NCBI GenBank assembly: GCA_017405765.1
Contig: JAFQZS010000035.1
Location: 1 to 58,558 of the forward strand
Direction: 5' to 3'
Origin: Clostridia bacterium
Lineage (GTDB): Bacteria; Bacillota; Clostridia; Oscillospirales; RGIG577
Length of the DNA: 58,558 nucleotides
Shown here: piece by piece, positions 48,938 to 58,191 of the stretch
Layout of the letters: the number at the start of each line of letters is the position of its first letter
Position numbering within the stretch: the first letter of the stretch is position 1
Notes under the pieces: generated by a model
What the model was told of the DNA's origin: nothing
The model's database searches: none
Seen by the model: the letters and a program-made list of their open reading frames with translations, nothing else
Translations under genes and position numbers: made by a program

Positions 48938-49603
48938 ATGCTTTTTAATATATCAAGCTTTTCAGAGCTTATTTTCAGAGTGATCGCAGTAATACTTGCG
49001 CTTACGGTGCATGAGTTTTCGCACGGTCTCGCGGCCTATCTCATGGGCGACGATACGGCCAGAATACAGGGCAGGCTTACGCTTAACCCTTTGAAGCATA
49101 TCGACATATTCGGCGGAATAATGCTTCTTTTAGTGGGTTTCGGCTGGGCAAAGCCCGTGGGCGTAAATCCCATGCGGTTTAAAAACCCCAAAGGAGGAAT
49201 GGCGATAACGGCGCTTGCGGGACCTGTGTCGAATTTTATACTCGCCTTTTTATTCTATGTGATCGCGCTTATAGTGCAGATAAACGCAGCGCAGCCGGAC
49301 GGCAGCCTGGGAGCAACCGCCATAGCAATAATAACCTTCTTTTCCGTATGTATAAGTATAAATATTGGCCTCGGCGTATTCAATCTCATACCCGTGCCGC
49401 CGCTCGACGGTTCGCGTGTTGTGACTGCATTTTTGCCGGAGCGCACGTATTTCGGCATTATGAGATACGAAAGATATATCATGCTGGGACTAATGGCGCT
49501 TTTGTTTTTAAACGTGCTTGATGTTCCGCTGTCGTTTCTTTTTTCCAAGGTGTGGTCGGGAATAGAATTTTTGGCCGTTTCGCTCGTTTCGCTTTTTTCG
49601 TAA
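48938..49603 (+). CDS. M50 family (site-2 protease-like) membrane metalloprotease
   Basis: A 221-residue small site-2 protease homologue (YwhC/YydH-like). The zinc site HEFSH lies in LTVHEFSHGLAAYLMGDD near residue 25, and the second metal-site motif is NLIPVPPLDGSRVV. About four to five helices are visible, with no PDZ domain. This short form is usual directly upstream of scpA in Clostridia, as here (9 bp gap). RBS GGGAGATACGG. The substrate is unknown. Confidence 0.92.
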   Translation: MLFNISSFSELIFRVIAVILALTVHEFSHGLAAYLMGDDTARIQGRLTLNPLKHIDIFGGIMLLLVGFGWAKPVGVNPMRFKNPKGGMAITALAGPVSNFILAFLFYVIALIVQINAAQPDGSLGATAIAIITFFSVCISINIGLGVFNLIPVPPLDGSRVVTAFLPERTYFGIMRYERYIMLGLMALLFLNVLDVPLSFLFSKVWSGIEFLAVSLVSLFS

Positions 49604-49612
49604 GGAGGGAGC

Positions 49613-50335
49613 ATGGACAAACCGCTTTTTAAGCTTAGGGTATATGAGGGACCTCTTGACCTTTTGCTCGATATGATAAAAACAAGCAAGCTTGATATCT
49701 TCGATATAGATATTTTCGAGATATCAGAACAGTTCTTCTTATATATCAAAACGATGGATGAGATGAACATGGAGCTTACGGCAGACTTTCTTGTCATGGC
49801 GTCGCAGCTGCTTCTTATAAAGTCGCGCATGCTTCTGCCGAGGGCAGAAGCCGACGAAGACGACGATCCGCGGCGCGACCTTACATGGGCGCTTATAGAA
49901 TACGAAAAATGCAAGCAGAACGCGGCGTGTCTTGCAAAGCTTAGGGATGAAGCCGGCGAAACGTATGCGCATATGCCAATGCCTTTGTCTTTTCCGAAAA
50001 AATATCGCGAAACGATGCCTCAAAGCTCGCTTAGAAATGCGTATATCCGCGTACTGCAAAGGAGTGAGCGCTTAAAGCCGACAAATCCCGATACGCTTGC
50101 CGATTTTTTGAAGCGTGAAATATATTCCGTATCGGATAAGATAAGCGAGATAAAAAGCAGACTTAAAAGAGCCCTGAAGCTTGATTTCATAACGCTTTTT
50201 TCGGGGGCGCGCTCACGCTCCGAAATAGTTGCCACGTTCCTTGCGGTGCTTGAGCTTGTCAGCGACAAAAAAATATCCGTAAGAGACGTCGGTGATATGA
50301 ATTACGAGATAGAAGCGGCTGACACGCATATTTAG
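49613..50335 (+). CDS. scpA: Segregation and condensation protein A
   Basis: A 240-residue kleisin that bridges SMC heads. It begins with the conserved KLRVYEGPLDLLLDMIKTSK and DIFDIDIFEISEQF and closes with a winged helix (SEIVATFLAVLELVSDKKI). RBS AAGGAGGGAG precedes ATG 49613. Followed by scpB, its obligate partner. SMC itself is not in the window. Confidence 0.95.
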   Translation: MDKPLFKLRVYEGPLDLLLDMIKTSKLDIFDIDIFEISEQFFLYIKTMDEMNMELTADFLVMASQLLLIKSRMLLPRAEADEDDDPRRDLTWALIEYEKCKQNAACLAKLRDEAGETYAHMPMPLSFPKKYRETMPQSSLRNAYIRVLQRSERLKPTNPDTLADFLKREIYSVSDKISEIKSRLKRALKLDFITLFSGARSRSEIVATFLAVLELVSDKKISVRDVGDMNYEIEAADTHI

Positions 50336-50353
50336 ACGAACGGCGGTGTTTTT

Positions 50354-50902
50354 TTGGAGAGAGACAATATAAAAGCGGCAATAGAGGCGGTGCTTTTCGC
50401 ATCCGGAGAAGAGCTTTCCTTAGAGCGGATAGCCTCGGCAACAGGACTTGACGCATCGGCCGTAAACGAGTGTATAGACGAGATGATGAACGATTACGAT
50501 GCGCCCGCAAGAGGGATAAAGCTTATACGCATGGAAGACTGCGTGCGCCTTGTGACAAAGCCCAAATATGCGCCAGAAATAAAAAACGCACTCGATACGG
50601 GGCGTGTGTACTCGCTGTCACAGCAGGCGCTCGAGGTGCTTGCCGCGACGGCGTATAATCAGCCTGTAACGCGTGCGTATATAGATCAGATAAGGGGAGT
50701 GGACTCCTCGTATTCGCTGCAGAATCTTATTGAGCGAGGCCTTGTAGAAGAGGCGGGAACGCTCGACGCGCCCGGAAGGCCCAAGCTTTACGTGACTACG
50801 CATGAGTTTCTTAAAATGTTCGGTCTTTCGTCAATAGACGAGCTTCCGAAGCCGGAAGAAAACAAAAGCGGCGGGGATAAAAATCCCTCCGACGCACAAT
50901 AA
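50354..50902 (+). CDS. scpB: Segregation and condensation protein B
   Basis: A 182-residue double winged-helix protein of the SMC-ScpAB condensin: ERDNIKAAIEAVLFASGEEL at the N-terminus and the second module ALEVLAATAYNQPVTRAYID followed by GRPKLYVTTHEFLKMFGL. The start is TTG 50354, 18 bp after scpA, with only a weak GGCGGTG upstream; no ATG lies in frame near the conserved N-terminus. The acidic and Lys-rich tail (EENKSGGDKNPSDAQ) is usual. Confidence 0.93.
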   Translation: MERDNIKAAIEAVLFASGEELSLERIASATGLDASAVNECIDEMMNDYDAPARGIKLIRMEDCVRLVTKPKYAPEIKNALDTGRVYSLSQQALEVLAATAYNQPVTRAYIDQIRGVDSSYSLQNLIERGLVEEAGTLDAPGRPKLYVTTHEFLKMFGLSSIDELPKPEENKSGGDKNPSDAQ

Positions 50903-50932
50903 TAACCGTAATAAATAAAAGGGGGGAGAGAA

Positions 50933-51535
50933 ATGATAAAGACGCTTGTATTTATTATTATTGCGGCGCTTGTGCTTGGCTTTCTTTTCTCCTTTTTAAA
51001 GGTGCGTATAACGTACGACGGGGAGCTTTCCGTTTTCGTGTCGCTTTTATTCATAAAGCTCGATGTTTTAAAGCTCGTGAAGAAGTTTCAGAAGAAGGCG
51101 AAGAAAAAGCCCAAAAAGAAGAAAAAAAGCGAGGACGAGGCTCTCGGATTTCTTGACAAGCTTTCCGTAGGATTTGCCGTCGCAAAAGAAGCGGTCAGCG
51201 GAATAACGAAGACCATAATTCTCGAGGACGTATCGGTCGATATAGACTTCGGCTCAGCCGACGCGAAAAGCACGGCCATGACGACGGGATATATTTATTC
51301 GGCTGTATATGTGATAGAGCCGTTCATTTGGTCAAACTTTAAAACGGAGAATATGCGTATAGACGTTCGTCCCGAATTTGACACACAGACGTTCGATGTG
51401 AGGGCGCGCGTATGCATAAAGGCAAGGCTTATAAGCCTTATTATCTTCGGAATAAATCTGTTTATGTCGTATAACAGGATCAAAAATCAAAAAAAGGGCG
51501 CAAAGCCAAAAAGCAGGCTTGACCCCGTGACATAA
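50933..51535 (+). CDS. DUF2953 protein (YtfI-like)
   Basis: A 200-residue protein with an N-terminal membrane helix (MIKTLVFIIIAALVLGFLF), a highly basic stretch at ~45-65 (KKPKKKKKSEDE) and a soluble part VSVDIDFGSADAKSTAMTTG followed by YIYSAVYVIEPFI. This fits DUF2953, the family of B. subtilis YtfI, whose gene lies beside ytfJ as here. RBS GGGGGGAGAG. Probably acts in the spore-forming cell; exact role unknown. Confidence 0.85.
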   Translation: MIKTLVFIIIAALVLGFLFSFLKVRITYDGELSVFVSLLFIKLDVLKLVKKFQKKAKKKPKKKKKSEDEALGFLDKLSVGFAVAKEAVSGITKTIILEDVSVDIDFGSADAKSTAMTTGYIYSAVYVIEPFIWSNFKTENMRIDVRPEFDTQTFDVRARVCIKARLISLIIFGINLFMSYNRIKNQKKGAKPKSRLDPVT

Positions 51536-51592
51536 ATTTAATATAAAAGGTTAGAATAAAAACGAATTTTTAAACAGTAAGGCGGTGTAATT

Positions 51593-52027
51593 ATGAACGA
51601 ACATCCTATTCATGATTTTATGAAAACGGCGATGAGCAGCATCAAGGAAATGGTAGACGTGAACACGATAGTGGGTACGCCGATAGAAACGGCTGACGGT
51701 ACGGTAATAATCCCCGTATCGAAGGTATCGTTCGGTTTCGTTGCGGGCGGAAGCGATATCCCGAAGCAGGCCAAGGAATCCGATCCGTCGGCAATTCAAA
51801 AGCCGTTCGGAGCGGCGGCGTCCTCCGGAGTTACGGTCACGCCGATTGCTTTTCTTATCGTAAGCAAGGGGCAGGTAAAGATTATATCCGTATCCAACTC
51901 GATAACTACGATAGATAAGGTCATTGAGCTCATACCTGACGTTATCGACAAGGTGAAGATGATAGTAGATGAAAAAATGGGTACGCAGGAAAGCACTTGG
52001 ACGCCCGACAACGATTCGCAGGAATGA
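51593..52027 (+). CDS. ytfJ: YtfJ/GerW family sporulation protein
   Basis: A 144-residue protein with the family's IHDFMKTAMSSIKEMVDVNT start, the core IIPVSKVSFGFVAGGSD, a Gly/Ser-rich middle (AAASSGVTVTPIAFLIV) and the C-terminal amphipathic VIELIPDVIDKVKM. In B. subtilis GerW/YtfJ is a spore protein affecting germination. Its presence with DUF2953 is the best hint in the window that the organism forms spores. RBS AAGGCGGTG. Confidence 0.92.
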   Translation: MNEHPIHDFMKTAMSSIKEMVDVNTIVGTPIETADGTVIIPVSKVSFGFVAGGSDIPKQAKESDPSAIQKPFGAAASSGVTVTPIAFLIVSKGQVKIISVSNSITTIDKVIELIPDVIDKVKMIVDEKMGTQESTWTPDNDSQE

Positions 52028-52135
52028 GAGACGTAATGTAAAGACGCGATCACCTGCTGCATACGCTTTTTTGCGGCAGGTGATTTGTATTGTAAACTTA
52101 CGATAATTTCAAAGAAGGCTTCGGAGGAAAGAGTA

Positions 52136-52867
52136 TTGGCGGAGAAAATAAGAATACAGAAATATTTGGCTATGCACGGAGCGGCTTCCCGTCGCGGCGC
52201 GGACAAAATGGTAGAGGAAGGAAAGGTGCGCATCAACAGGCGTACCGCCGTGCCGGGAGATATGGTAACGCCCGGAGAGGACGAGGTGTTTTTGGAGGGG
52301 CGGCGCATAGGCTCGGAGACTGACAAAAAGGTTTACATAATGCTCAACAAGCCGCGCGGATGCATAACCTCGACGTCTGACGACAGAGGGCGAAAGACTG
52401 TAATAGACCTGCTTTCGGACGTTCCGGTGAGGGTGTCTCCCGTGGGCAGGCTAGACTATAATTCCGAAGGACTGCTGCTTTTGTCGAACGACGGCGACTT
52501 TATATACAGAATGACGCATCCCAAGCACCATATAAGCAAAAAGTATCATGTGCTCATAAAGGGTAAGGCAAGCGAAGGGCAGATGATCAAGCTTTCGCGC
52601 CCCATGAAGCTCGACGGGTATATAACGCGCGGAGCGAATGTGTCAAGAGTTTCTATGAAAGGCGACAACGAGGTCCTTTGCATAGAAATATTCGAGGGAC
52701 GAAACCGTCAGATAAGGCGCATGTGCGATGAGACGGGGCTGTTCGTAAAAAGACTTAAACGAATATCGGTAGGTCTTTTGGAACTCGGAGATCTGAAAAC
52801 GGGTCATTACAGATATTTAAATCCTGCGGAGCTTGCACAGCTTCAGGATATAACGCGCGACGATTGA
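52136..52867 (+). CDS. rluB: 23S rRNA pseudouridine synthase (RluB/RsuA family)
   Basis: A 243-residue enzyme. An S4 RNA-binding domain (RIQKYLAMHGAASRRGADKM with GKVRINRR) is followed by the catalytic domain with the Asp in GRLDYNSEGLLLLSNDGDF, the KKYHVLIKGKAS segment and EGRNRQIRRMCDETGL. The frame opens at 52085, but GGAGGAAAG before TTG 52136 and the family N-terminus point to 52136. It lies downstream of scpA-scpB, the usual Firmicutes order, and modifies a uridine in the ribosomal A-site region (by family). Confidence 0.94.
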   Translation: MAEKIRIQKYLAMHGAASRRGADKMVEEGKVRINRRTAVPGDMVTPGEDEVFLEGRRIGSETDKKVYIMLNKPRGCITSTSDDRGRKTVIDLLSDVPVRVSPVGRLDYNSEGLLLLSNDGDFIYRMTHPKHHISKKYHVLIKGKASEGQMIKLSRPMKLDGYITRGANVSRVSMKGDNEVLCIEIFEGRNRQIRRMCDETGLFVKRLKRISVGLLELGDLKTGHYRYLNPAELAQLQDITRDD

Positions 52868-53063
52868 CGGCTTTTTACCGAGCCGAATTTGGTTTATGCA
52901 TGAAACGGTTTTAAAATCTTCATTTTTCACACGGATTTATCTAAAAAACGGCTGATAACGCGCGAATCCGGATAAAAAATGAAATTATTCTTGCTTTTAG
53001 CTTTGGCGTGTTATAAAATGTTCTATGTAAAAAGCAAGCAAACGTATAAAGGAGAGACAAAAA

Positions 53064-53936
53064 GTGACGTCCGAAAGAGATCTGCTTTTAAAGATACAGT
53101 CATCTATGCCCTCCTTTTCAAAAGGACATCGGGCAATCGGAAAATACATAGTTGAAAATTACGATAAAGCGGCGTTCATGACAGCGTGCAAACTCGGTCA
53201 AGCCGTAGGAGTGAGCGAGTCTACGGTAGTGCGTTTTGCAACGGAACTGGGATACAACGGATACCCGAAGCTTCAGAAGGCGCTTCAGGAGCTTATCCGA
53301 GCAAAACTTACGTCCGTACAGAGGATACAGGCTTCATCCGGAAGGATAAACGAGGATGAAGTGCTTAGAAACGTGATATTATCCGATATAGATAAACTCA
53401 GGCTCACGCTGGAGGATATAAAGAAGGACGATTTTCAAAATGCCGTGTCGGCTATACTCGACGCGGAAAACATATATATTCTCGGCGTACGCAGTTCGGC
53501 TTCGCTGGCCGGATTTTTGGGTTTTTACTTTAATCTCATATTTGACAATATGCGTCTTGTTAATACGTCGAGCGTAAGCGAGATGTTTGAGCAGATGCTG
53601 AGAGTCAAAAAAGGCGATGTAGTAATTGGCATAAGCTTTCCCAGGTATTCAAGGCGCACGGTGCGCGCGCTTCAGTACGCAAAGGATAGAGGCGCTGCCG
53701 TTGTGGCGATAACCGATACGCTGACCTCGCCGCTTACGGATCATTCGGACTATAATCTTATAGCCAAGAGCGATATGATATCGTTTGTGGATACGCTTGT
53801 TGCGCCGCTAAGTGTGATAAACGCGCTTATAGTTGCAATAGGCTTACGAAAAAAGGAAGAAGTTTTCTCGGTATTTGAGGAGCTTGAAAATATCTGGGAC
53901 GAATACGACGTATATGAAAAGAACAACGAGGTGTGA
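53064..53936 (+). CDS. MurR/RpiR family transcriptional regulator
   Basis: A 290-residue regulator. An N-terminal HTH_6 domain (GKYIVENYDKAAFMTACKLG, then GVSESTVVRFATELGYNGYP) is followed by a SIS sugar-phosphate-binding domain (~130-260: IYILGVRSSASLAGF, VVIGISFPRYSRRT, VVAITDTLTSPL). RpiR regulators sense phosphosugars or muropeptides and control their catabolism; no such genes adjoin, so its targets are unknown. GTG 53064 follows AAAGGAGAG. A weak promoter (TTGCTT at 52991, TATAAA at 53012) precedes it; the gap 52868-53063 holds nothing else recognised. Confidence 0.93.
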   Translation: MTSERDLLLKIQSSMPSFSKGHRAIGKYIVENYDKAAFMTACKLGQAVGVSESTVVRFATELGYNGYPKLQKALQELIRAKLTSVQRIQASSGRINEDEVLRNVILSDIDKLRLTLEDIKKDDFQNAVSAILDAENIYILGVRSSASLAGFLGFYFNLIFDNMRLVNTSSVSEMFEQMLRVKKGDVVIGISFPRYSRRTVRALQYAKDRGAAVVAITDTLTSPLTDHSDYNLIAKSDMISFVDTLVAPLSVINALIVAIGLRKKEEVFSVFEELENIWDEYDVYEKNNEV

Positions 53937-53938
53937 CA

Positions 53939-55171
53939 ATGGCTTCTCAGGTAGTGGTTATAGGCGGAGGTCCCGCCGGAATGATAGCGGCGGGAATGGC
54001 CGCAGTAAGAGGAAAGGACGTTATTCTGTTTGAAAAGAATAAGTCGCTTGGTAAAAAGCTTTTGCTCACGGGCAAAGGACGTTGCAATATAACTAACGTA
54101 GGGTGCGACCTGCAGGGGTTCGTTGAAAACATACCGGTAAACGGCAGCTTTATGTACAGCGCGCTAAAGACATTCGGCTCGGCTCAGCTTATCGAATTTT
54201 TCAACAATCTGGGACTTTATTTCATAGAGGAACACGGAGGACGCGCTTTCCCGCAGTCGCAGAAGGCGGCCGATGTGCTTGAAAAGCTTGAGTTTTTCTT
54301 AAAAAAGAGCCGCGTCCGCGTTATAAACGGCGACGTAGATCAGGTCGTTATAGAAAACGGAGCCGTAAAGGGCGTATATCTGTCGAACGATCTGTATTAT
54401 CCGGCAAAAAGCGTAGTCGTAGCTACGGGCGGTCTTTCGTATCCGCAGACGGGCTCCACGGGAGACGGCTATTGGTTCGCGGAATTTGCTGGACATCACA
54501 TCGTCCCGCCCGTGCCCGCGCTGATACCGCTTGAAAGTCCCGACAAGGTATGCCGTGAGCTTCAGGGCCTTTCGCTTAAAAACGTGGGCTTTAAGGTGTA
54601 CGACAAAAACGAGAAGCTCGTATACGAGGATTTCGGAGAGATGCTTTTTACGCATTTCGGCATTTCAGGCCCCATCGTGCTCAGTGCGAGTACGCATTTG
54701 AGAGATTATGAGGAGAACGGATACACAGTTTCAATAGACTTAAAGAGCGCGCTTGACATGGATACTCTTGAAAAGAGGCTCCAAAGCGAGTTCGACGCCG
54801 CCGCAAAGCAGAATTTTTCCAATTCGCTGGGCAAGCTTTTCCCCGGAAAGCTCACGTCCGTTATGGTAAAGCGTTCCGGCATTCAGCCGGAAAAGAAATG
54901 CTCCGACATAACGAAGGATGAGCGCGCCGCATTCGCGCGTTTGATAAAGGATTTCAGAGTGCCGATCTCCGGGACTCGCCCCATTGAAGAGGCGATAATA
55001 ACCTCCGGCGGTGTGGACACTAAGGAAATAAACCCATCGACTATGGAGTCGAAGCTCGTAAAAGGGCTTTACTTTGCGGGCGAAGTTATAGACGTAAGCG
55101 GATATACGGGCGGATTCAACCTGCAGATAGCGTTCTCGACCGGATATATGGCCGGAGATAACGTAAAGTGA
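53939..55171 (+). CDS. HI0933/YhiN family FAD-dependent oxidoreductase
   Basis: A 410-residue flavoprotein. The dinucleotide motif is VVIGGGPAGMIAAGMAAVRG, followed by the family hallmark LLTGKGRCNITNVG, VVATGGLSYPQTGSTGDGY, and the C-terminal GLYFAGEVIDVSGYTGGFNL. The reaction of this widespread family (annotated as aminoacetone oxidase or BaiN-like) is not well settled. ATG 53939 lies 2 bp after the RpiR stop and uses GAGGTG within that gene's end, so the two are coupled. It starts a run with cmk and plsC. Confidence 0.92.
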   Translation: MASQVVVIGGGPAGMIAAGMAAVRGKDVILFEKNKSLGKKLLLTGKGRCNITNVGCDLQGFVENIPVNGSFMYSALKTFGSAQLIEFFNNLGLYFIEEHGGRAFPQSQKAADVLEKLEFFLKKSRVRVINGDVDQVVIENGAVKGVYLSNDLYYPAKSVVVATGGLSYPQTGSTGDGYWFAEFAGHHIVPPVPALIPLESPDKVCRELQGLSLKNVGFKVYDKNEKLVYEDFGEMLFTHFGISGPIVLSASTHLRDYEENGYTVSIDLKSALDMDTLEKRLQSEFDAAAKQNFSNSLGKLFPGKLTSVMVKRSGIQPEKKCSDITKDERAAFARLIKDFRVPISGTRPIEEAIITSGGVDTKEINPSTMESKLVKGLYFAGEVIDVSGYTGGFNLQIAFSTGYMAGDNVK

Positions 55172-55220
55172 TTTTTTATGTGTGCCGAAGCTTTGGCGCT
55201 TCGTAATGGAGGTATTTGCC

Positions 55221-55880
55221 GTGAGTAAAATAAACATAGCGATAGACGGCCCTGCGGGAGCGGGCAAGTCAACGATAGCAAAAGCCATTGCAGAGAGGAG
55301 AGGCTTTCTCTACCTTGATACGGGAAGCCTGTACCGCGCTGTTGCGCTTTTTGTTATAAGAACCGCGGTCGACCCAAAGGATCGCGTATCGGTAGAAGCG
55401 CTGCTTCCGAAAATCAAGATAGGTCTCGAATATATAAACGGCGAACAGCATGTGATCATGAACGAAGAGGACGTCACGTCAAAGATACGCACTCCCGAGG
55501 TCTCAGTCTGCGCGTCGGACGTGTCTTCTCTCGGATGCGTAAGAGAGTTTCTTTTGGGACTTCAAAGGGATATTGCAGCCGGGCATGACTGTGTGCTTGA
55601 CGGACGAGACATAGGCACGGTCGTTTTGCCGAACGCGCAGAAAAAAATATATCTTACGGCGACGCCCGAGGCGCGCGCGATGCGGCGTTATAACGAGATG
55701 ATACAAAAAGGCGAGTCGGTGGAGTATAACGACGTTCTCAGAGACGTTCTGTACCGCGACCAGAACGATTCCACGCGCGCGAACGCGCCGCTTAAAAGCG
55801 CTCCCGACGCGGTGCTCGTTGACTCAACTAAGCTTACGCTTGAACAGACGATAGACGCCGTTGATAAAATAATAGGCTGA
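55221..55880 (+). CDS. cmk: Cytidylate kinase
   Basis: A 219-residue NMP kinase phosphorylating CMP and dCMP. P-loop GPAGAGKST at residues ~9-17, YLDTGSLYRAVAL, the CMP-binding DGRDIGTVVLPNAQKKIYLT, and RDQNDSTRANAPL near the end. The frame is open from 55182, but GGAGG at 55208-55212 and the conserved start give GTG 55221. It is followed by plsC, a common clostridial pair. Confidence 0.95.
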   Translation: MSKINIAIDGPAGAGKSTIAKAIAERRGFLYLDTGSLYRAVALFVIRTAVDPKDRVSVEALLPKIKIGLEYINGEQHVIMNEEDVTSKIRTPEVSVCASDVSSLGCVREFLLGLQRDIAAGHDCVLDGRDIGTVVLPNAQKKIYLTATPEARAMRRYNEMIQKGESVEYNDVLRDVLYRDQNDSTRANAPLKSAPDAVLVDSTKLTLEQTIDAVDKIIG

Positions 55881-55947
55881 GAGACGCTTGCTCTGCGTCA
55901 AACGGTTTTTGTACAGAAGTCAGACGCCTTGTGAAGGGAGGTCGTTT

Positions 55948-56523
55948 ATGTTATATAGAATGGCATATGTTTTAGGCAATCTCATTTTAAGACTCTGTTA
56001 CTCGGTAGAAATAATGTTTGAGGCCAACCCGTCCGACCTTGATGGCGGGGCGATAGTATGCTCCAATCATACCAGGTATCTTGATCCCATTATTATAGGG
56101 ACTACCTTACCGAAGCAGGTGCGCTTTATGGCAAAAAAGGAACTTTTTAACGGTAAGCTAAAGAATTACTTTCTGACCAGGCTGGGAGCGTTCCCTGTAA
56201 GCCGTGGCGAAAACGACATAAAATCTATGAAGACCGCGATACAAATAGTCAAGGACGGCGGTGTGCTGGGACTCTTCCCCGAGGGTACGCGCAATATAAC
56301 GGGAGAAGATATGGAGGCAAAGGCCGGCGTGGGTTTTATCGTGGCAAAGACGGGACGCCCCGTGATACCGATCACGATACGCGGCGGCAAAAAATTCCGC
56401 TCTAAGCTGCTTATAACAGTAGGAAAAGCGATCGACTTTTCAGAGTACGCGGCCAGAAAGCTGAATTCGGAAGATTACCGCACTATAAGCGGTATGATTA
56501 TGGATAGAATAAGGGCAAATTGA
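55948..56523 (+). CDS. plsC: 1-acyl-glycerol-3-phosphate acyltransferase
   Basis: A 191-residue membrane-associated acyltransferase that makes phosphatidic acid from lysophosphatidic acid. The catalytic NHTRYLD (NHx4D), the FMAKKELF segment, and FPEGTRN are all present. GGGAGG before ATG 55948 fixes the start, although the frame opens at 55888. A terminator follows. Confidence 0.94.
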   Translation: MLYRMAYVLGNLILRLCYSVEIMFEANPSDLDGGAIVCSNHTRYLDPIIIGTTLPKQVRFMAKKELFNGKLKNYFLTRLGAFPVSRGENDIKSMKTAIQIVKDGGVLGLFPEGTRNITGEDMEAKAGVGFIVAKTGRPVIPITIRGGKKFRSKLLITVGKAIDFSEYAARKLNSEDYRTISGMIMDRIRAN

Positions 56524-56525
56524 AG

Positions 56526-56564
56526 AAAGCATATTCGCAATTATAAAGAGCGGATATGCTTTTT
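56526..56564 (+). terminator. Terminator of cmk-plsC
   Basis: AAAGCATATTCGC (56526-56538) pairs with GCGGATATGCTTT (56550-56562, one G-U pair), then TT. Confidence 0.8.
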
Positions 56565-56592
56565 ATACAGTAATATAAAGGAGTGGCAAAAG

Positions 56593-57276
56593 ATGAATAT
56601 AAAACGCGCAACTGCGCTTGTGTTTTCGCTCTTGTGTATGGCCGCAGTATTTTCGGCATGTTCGGCAGGAAGCGGGCCGGAGGGCAAATATATATCGGTC
56701 GCCGCAACGGTATTTGACAGGCTCCATACCGGCAGTGAAGTGGAGGGCTTCACCTTGGATCTTTCAAAAGGAGGAAAGGGCACGTTCGATATTGACGGCG
56801 AAACATACGATATAGAGTGGTCCGTAAAAGACGGCGAAATATCAATAACAAATGAGCAGGGTACGATGACAGGCGAGATAGAAAAAGACGTGATACGTCT
56901 CAACGATATCGGCGGCAGCGGCATGAGCATAGTATTTGCAAGGGAAGGCTCCGACGCTGCGGATCCCGTAAATTATCTGACCGACGAAGAAAAGCTGTTC
57001 GTCGGCGCCTGGAAGTCCGACGCGGTATACGACGCCCTGGGCAGCGATGCATCGGATAAGGTGTCGCCGAACGCGCTCACGATCGATATACGTTCGGATA
57101 AAACGGCGTCTGTCACGTTTGCCGACGCAGAGCCGATCGAAGGCAGATGGAGCGTTTTCGATGACATGGGTATTATGGAAGACGTGAACGTAACGTTTAC
57201 TCTAAAGGAGGACGGCACGCTTTCGGTAAACTACGTTGAAAAGGGGCAGAATCTTACATTTTATTGCGCACAATAA
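56593..57276 (+). CDS. Predicted lipoprotein, paralogue 1
   Basis: A 227-residue lipoprotein: signal ALVFSLLCMAAVFSAC with the lipobox Cys at C23, then a beta-rich domain with a repeated strand pattern (YDIEWSVKDGEISITNEQGT, then MTGEIEKDVIRLNDIGGSGM). The REGSDAADPVNYLTDEEKLFV and VYDALGSDASDKVSPNALTI blocks are shared with the next gene. Extracytoplasmic, function unknown. RBS AAGGAGTGG. Confidence 0.82.
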   Translation: MNIKRATALVFSLLCMAAVFSACSAGSGPEGKYISVAATVFDRLHTGSEVEGFTLDLSKGGKGTFDIDGETYDIEWSVKDGEISITNEQGTMTGEIEKDVIRLNDIGGSGMSIVFAREGSDAADPVNYLTDEEKLFVGAWKSDAVYDALGSDASDKVSPNALTIDIRSDKTASVTFADAEPIEGRWSVFDDMGIMEDVNVTFTLKEDGTLSVNYVEKGQNLTFYCAQ

Positions 57277-57316
57277 GAAAAAAACACGAAAAATGCTCGA
57301 AAAAACACTTGATATC

Positions 57317-57345
57317 TAGACATTTTGCGGATAATGTGCTAAAAT
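57317..57345 (+). promoter_or_regulatory. Promoter of lipoprotein 2
   Basis: TAGACA (57317-57322) and TAAAAT (57340-57345), 17 bp apart, with extended -10 TGC. The -35 TAGACA is the same hexamer used by both SLH genes. Confidence 0.55.
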
Positions 57346-57389
57346 CAAAGCACAAGTCCAAGGCTTAAAAAATATTAGGAGGGAAAAAA

Positions 57390-58097
57390 ATGAAAGGAAC
57401 GAGAAGGGTAATAGCAATCATGGTAGCTGTACTTATGTTGGCAGTCATGCTTGCAGGATGCTCCGGAGGCTCATCGGGAAGCGCACAGGAGACCGGATAT
57501 GAGGGAAATTACATATCCGTTAAGGTTTCGGCGTTCGGTATCGATTTGACCGGAGATGACGCCGCAGGATTTTCTCTGCAGCTTGACGCGGGCGGCAAGG
57601 GCACCATGGATATCGAAGGCGACGCAAACAGCATTAAATGGTCGCTTGACGGCGACACGATAACTATCACGGCCGGCAGCGATAAAATGACGGGTACGAT
57701 CGACGGCGACACCATATATATTGACGACGTGGGCGGAACCGGCATGGGCATAATGTTCGCAAAGGAAGGCTCCGATGCGGCAAATCCGGCAAATTACATG
57801 AGCGATGAGGAAGCGGCTTATGTAGGCGTATGGCAGTCGTACGCTGTTTATGACGCTTTGGGAGACGACGCATCTGCAGAAGTAGCTCCCGATACGCTGT
57901 ACATGGAGCTTAATGCAGACAAGACGGCAGTAATATATGTGGGAGATACCGATCTCGGCGAGCAGACGTGGTCTACTTTAGGTGATTTTGGTATGATAGA
58001 CGACCTGAATATTACATGGGAGCCGAACGATGACGGCACGATAACCGTATCTTACTCGGGCGACGATTTCTATTATGATTTTGTTTGCTCAAAGTAA
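57390..58097 (+). CDS. Predicted lipoprotein, paralogue 2
   Basis: A 235-residue lipoprotein: signal MVAVLMLAVMLAGC with the lipobox Cys at C26, a Gly/Ser linker, then the same beta-rich domain as the preceding gene (SIKWSLDGDTITITAGSDKM, KEGSDAANPANYMSDEEAAY, VYDALGDDASAEVAPDTLYM). The C-terminal FYYDFVCSK parallels the other's LTFYCAQ. The two genes are tandem duplicates, each with its own promoter or spacing. RBS AGGAGGG. Function unknown. Confidence 0.85.
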   Translation: MKGTRRVIAIMVAVLMLAVMLAGCSGGSSGSAQETGYEGNYISVKVSAFGIDLTGDDAAGFSLQLDAGGKGTMDIEGDANSIKWSLDGDTITITAGSDKMTGTIDGDTIYIDDVGGTGMGIMFAKEGSDAANPANYMSDEEAAYVGVWQSYAVYDALGDDASAEVAPDTLYMELNADKTAVIYVGDTDLGEQTWSTLGDFGMIDDLNITWEPNDDGTITVSYSGDDFYYDFVCSK

Positions 58098-58121
58098 GAG
58101 CTGATTTTAACAACTAGGCTT

Positions 58122-58172
58122 AGGCGGAGGACAAAAGTTAAGGTATGTCCTCCGCCTGTTTTTATATTTTTT
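58122..58172 (+). terminator. Terminator of lipoprotein 2
   Basis: AGGCGGAGGACA (58122-58133) pairs perfectly with TGTCCTCCGCCT (58146-58157), then GTTTTTATATTTTTT. Confidence 0.9.
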
Positions 58173-58191
58173 GATTTTTTGAAAAAATCGC

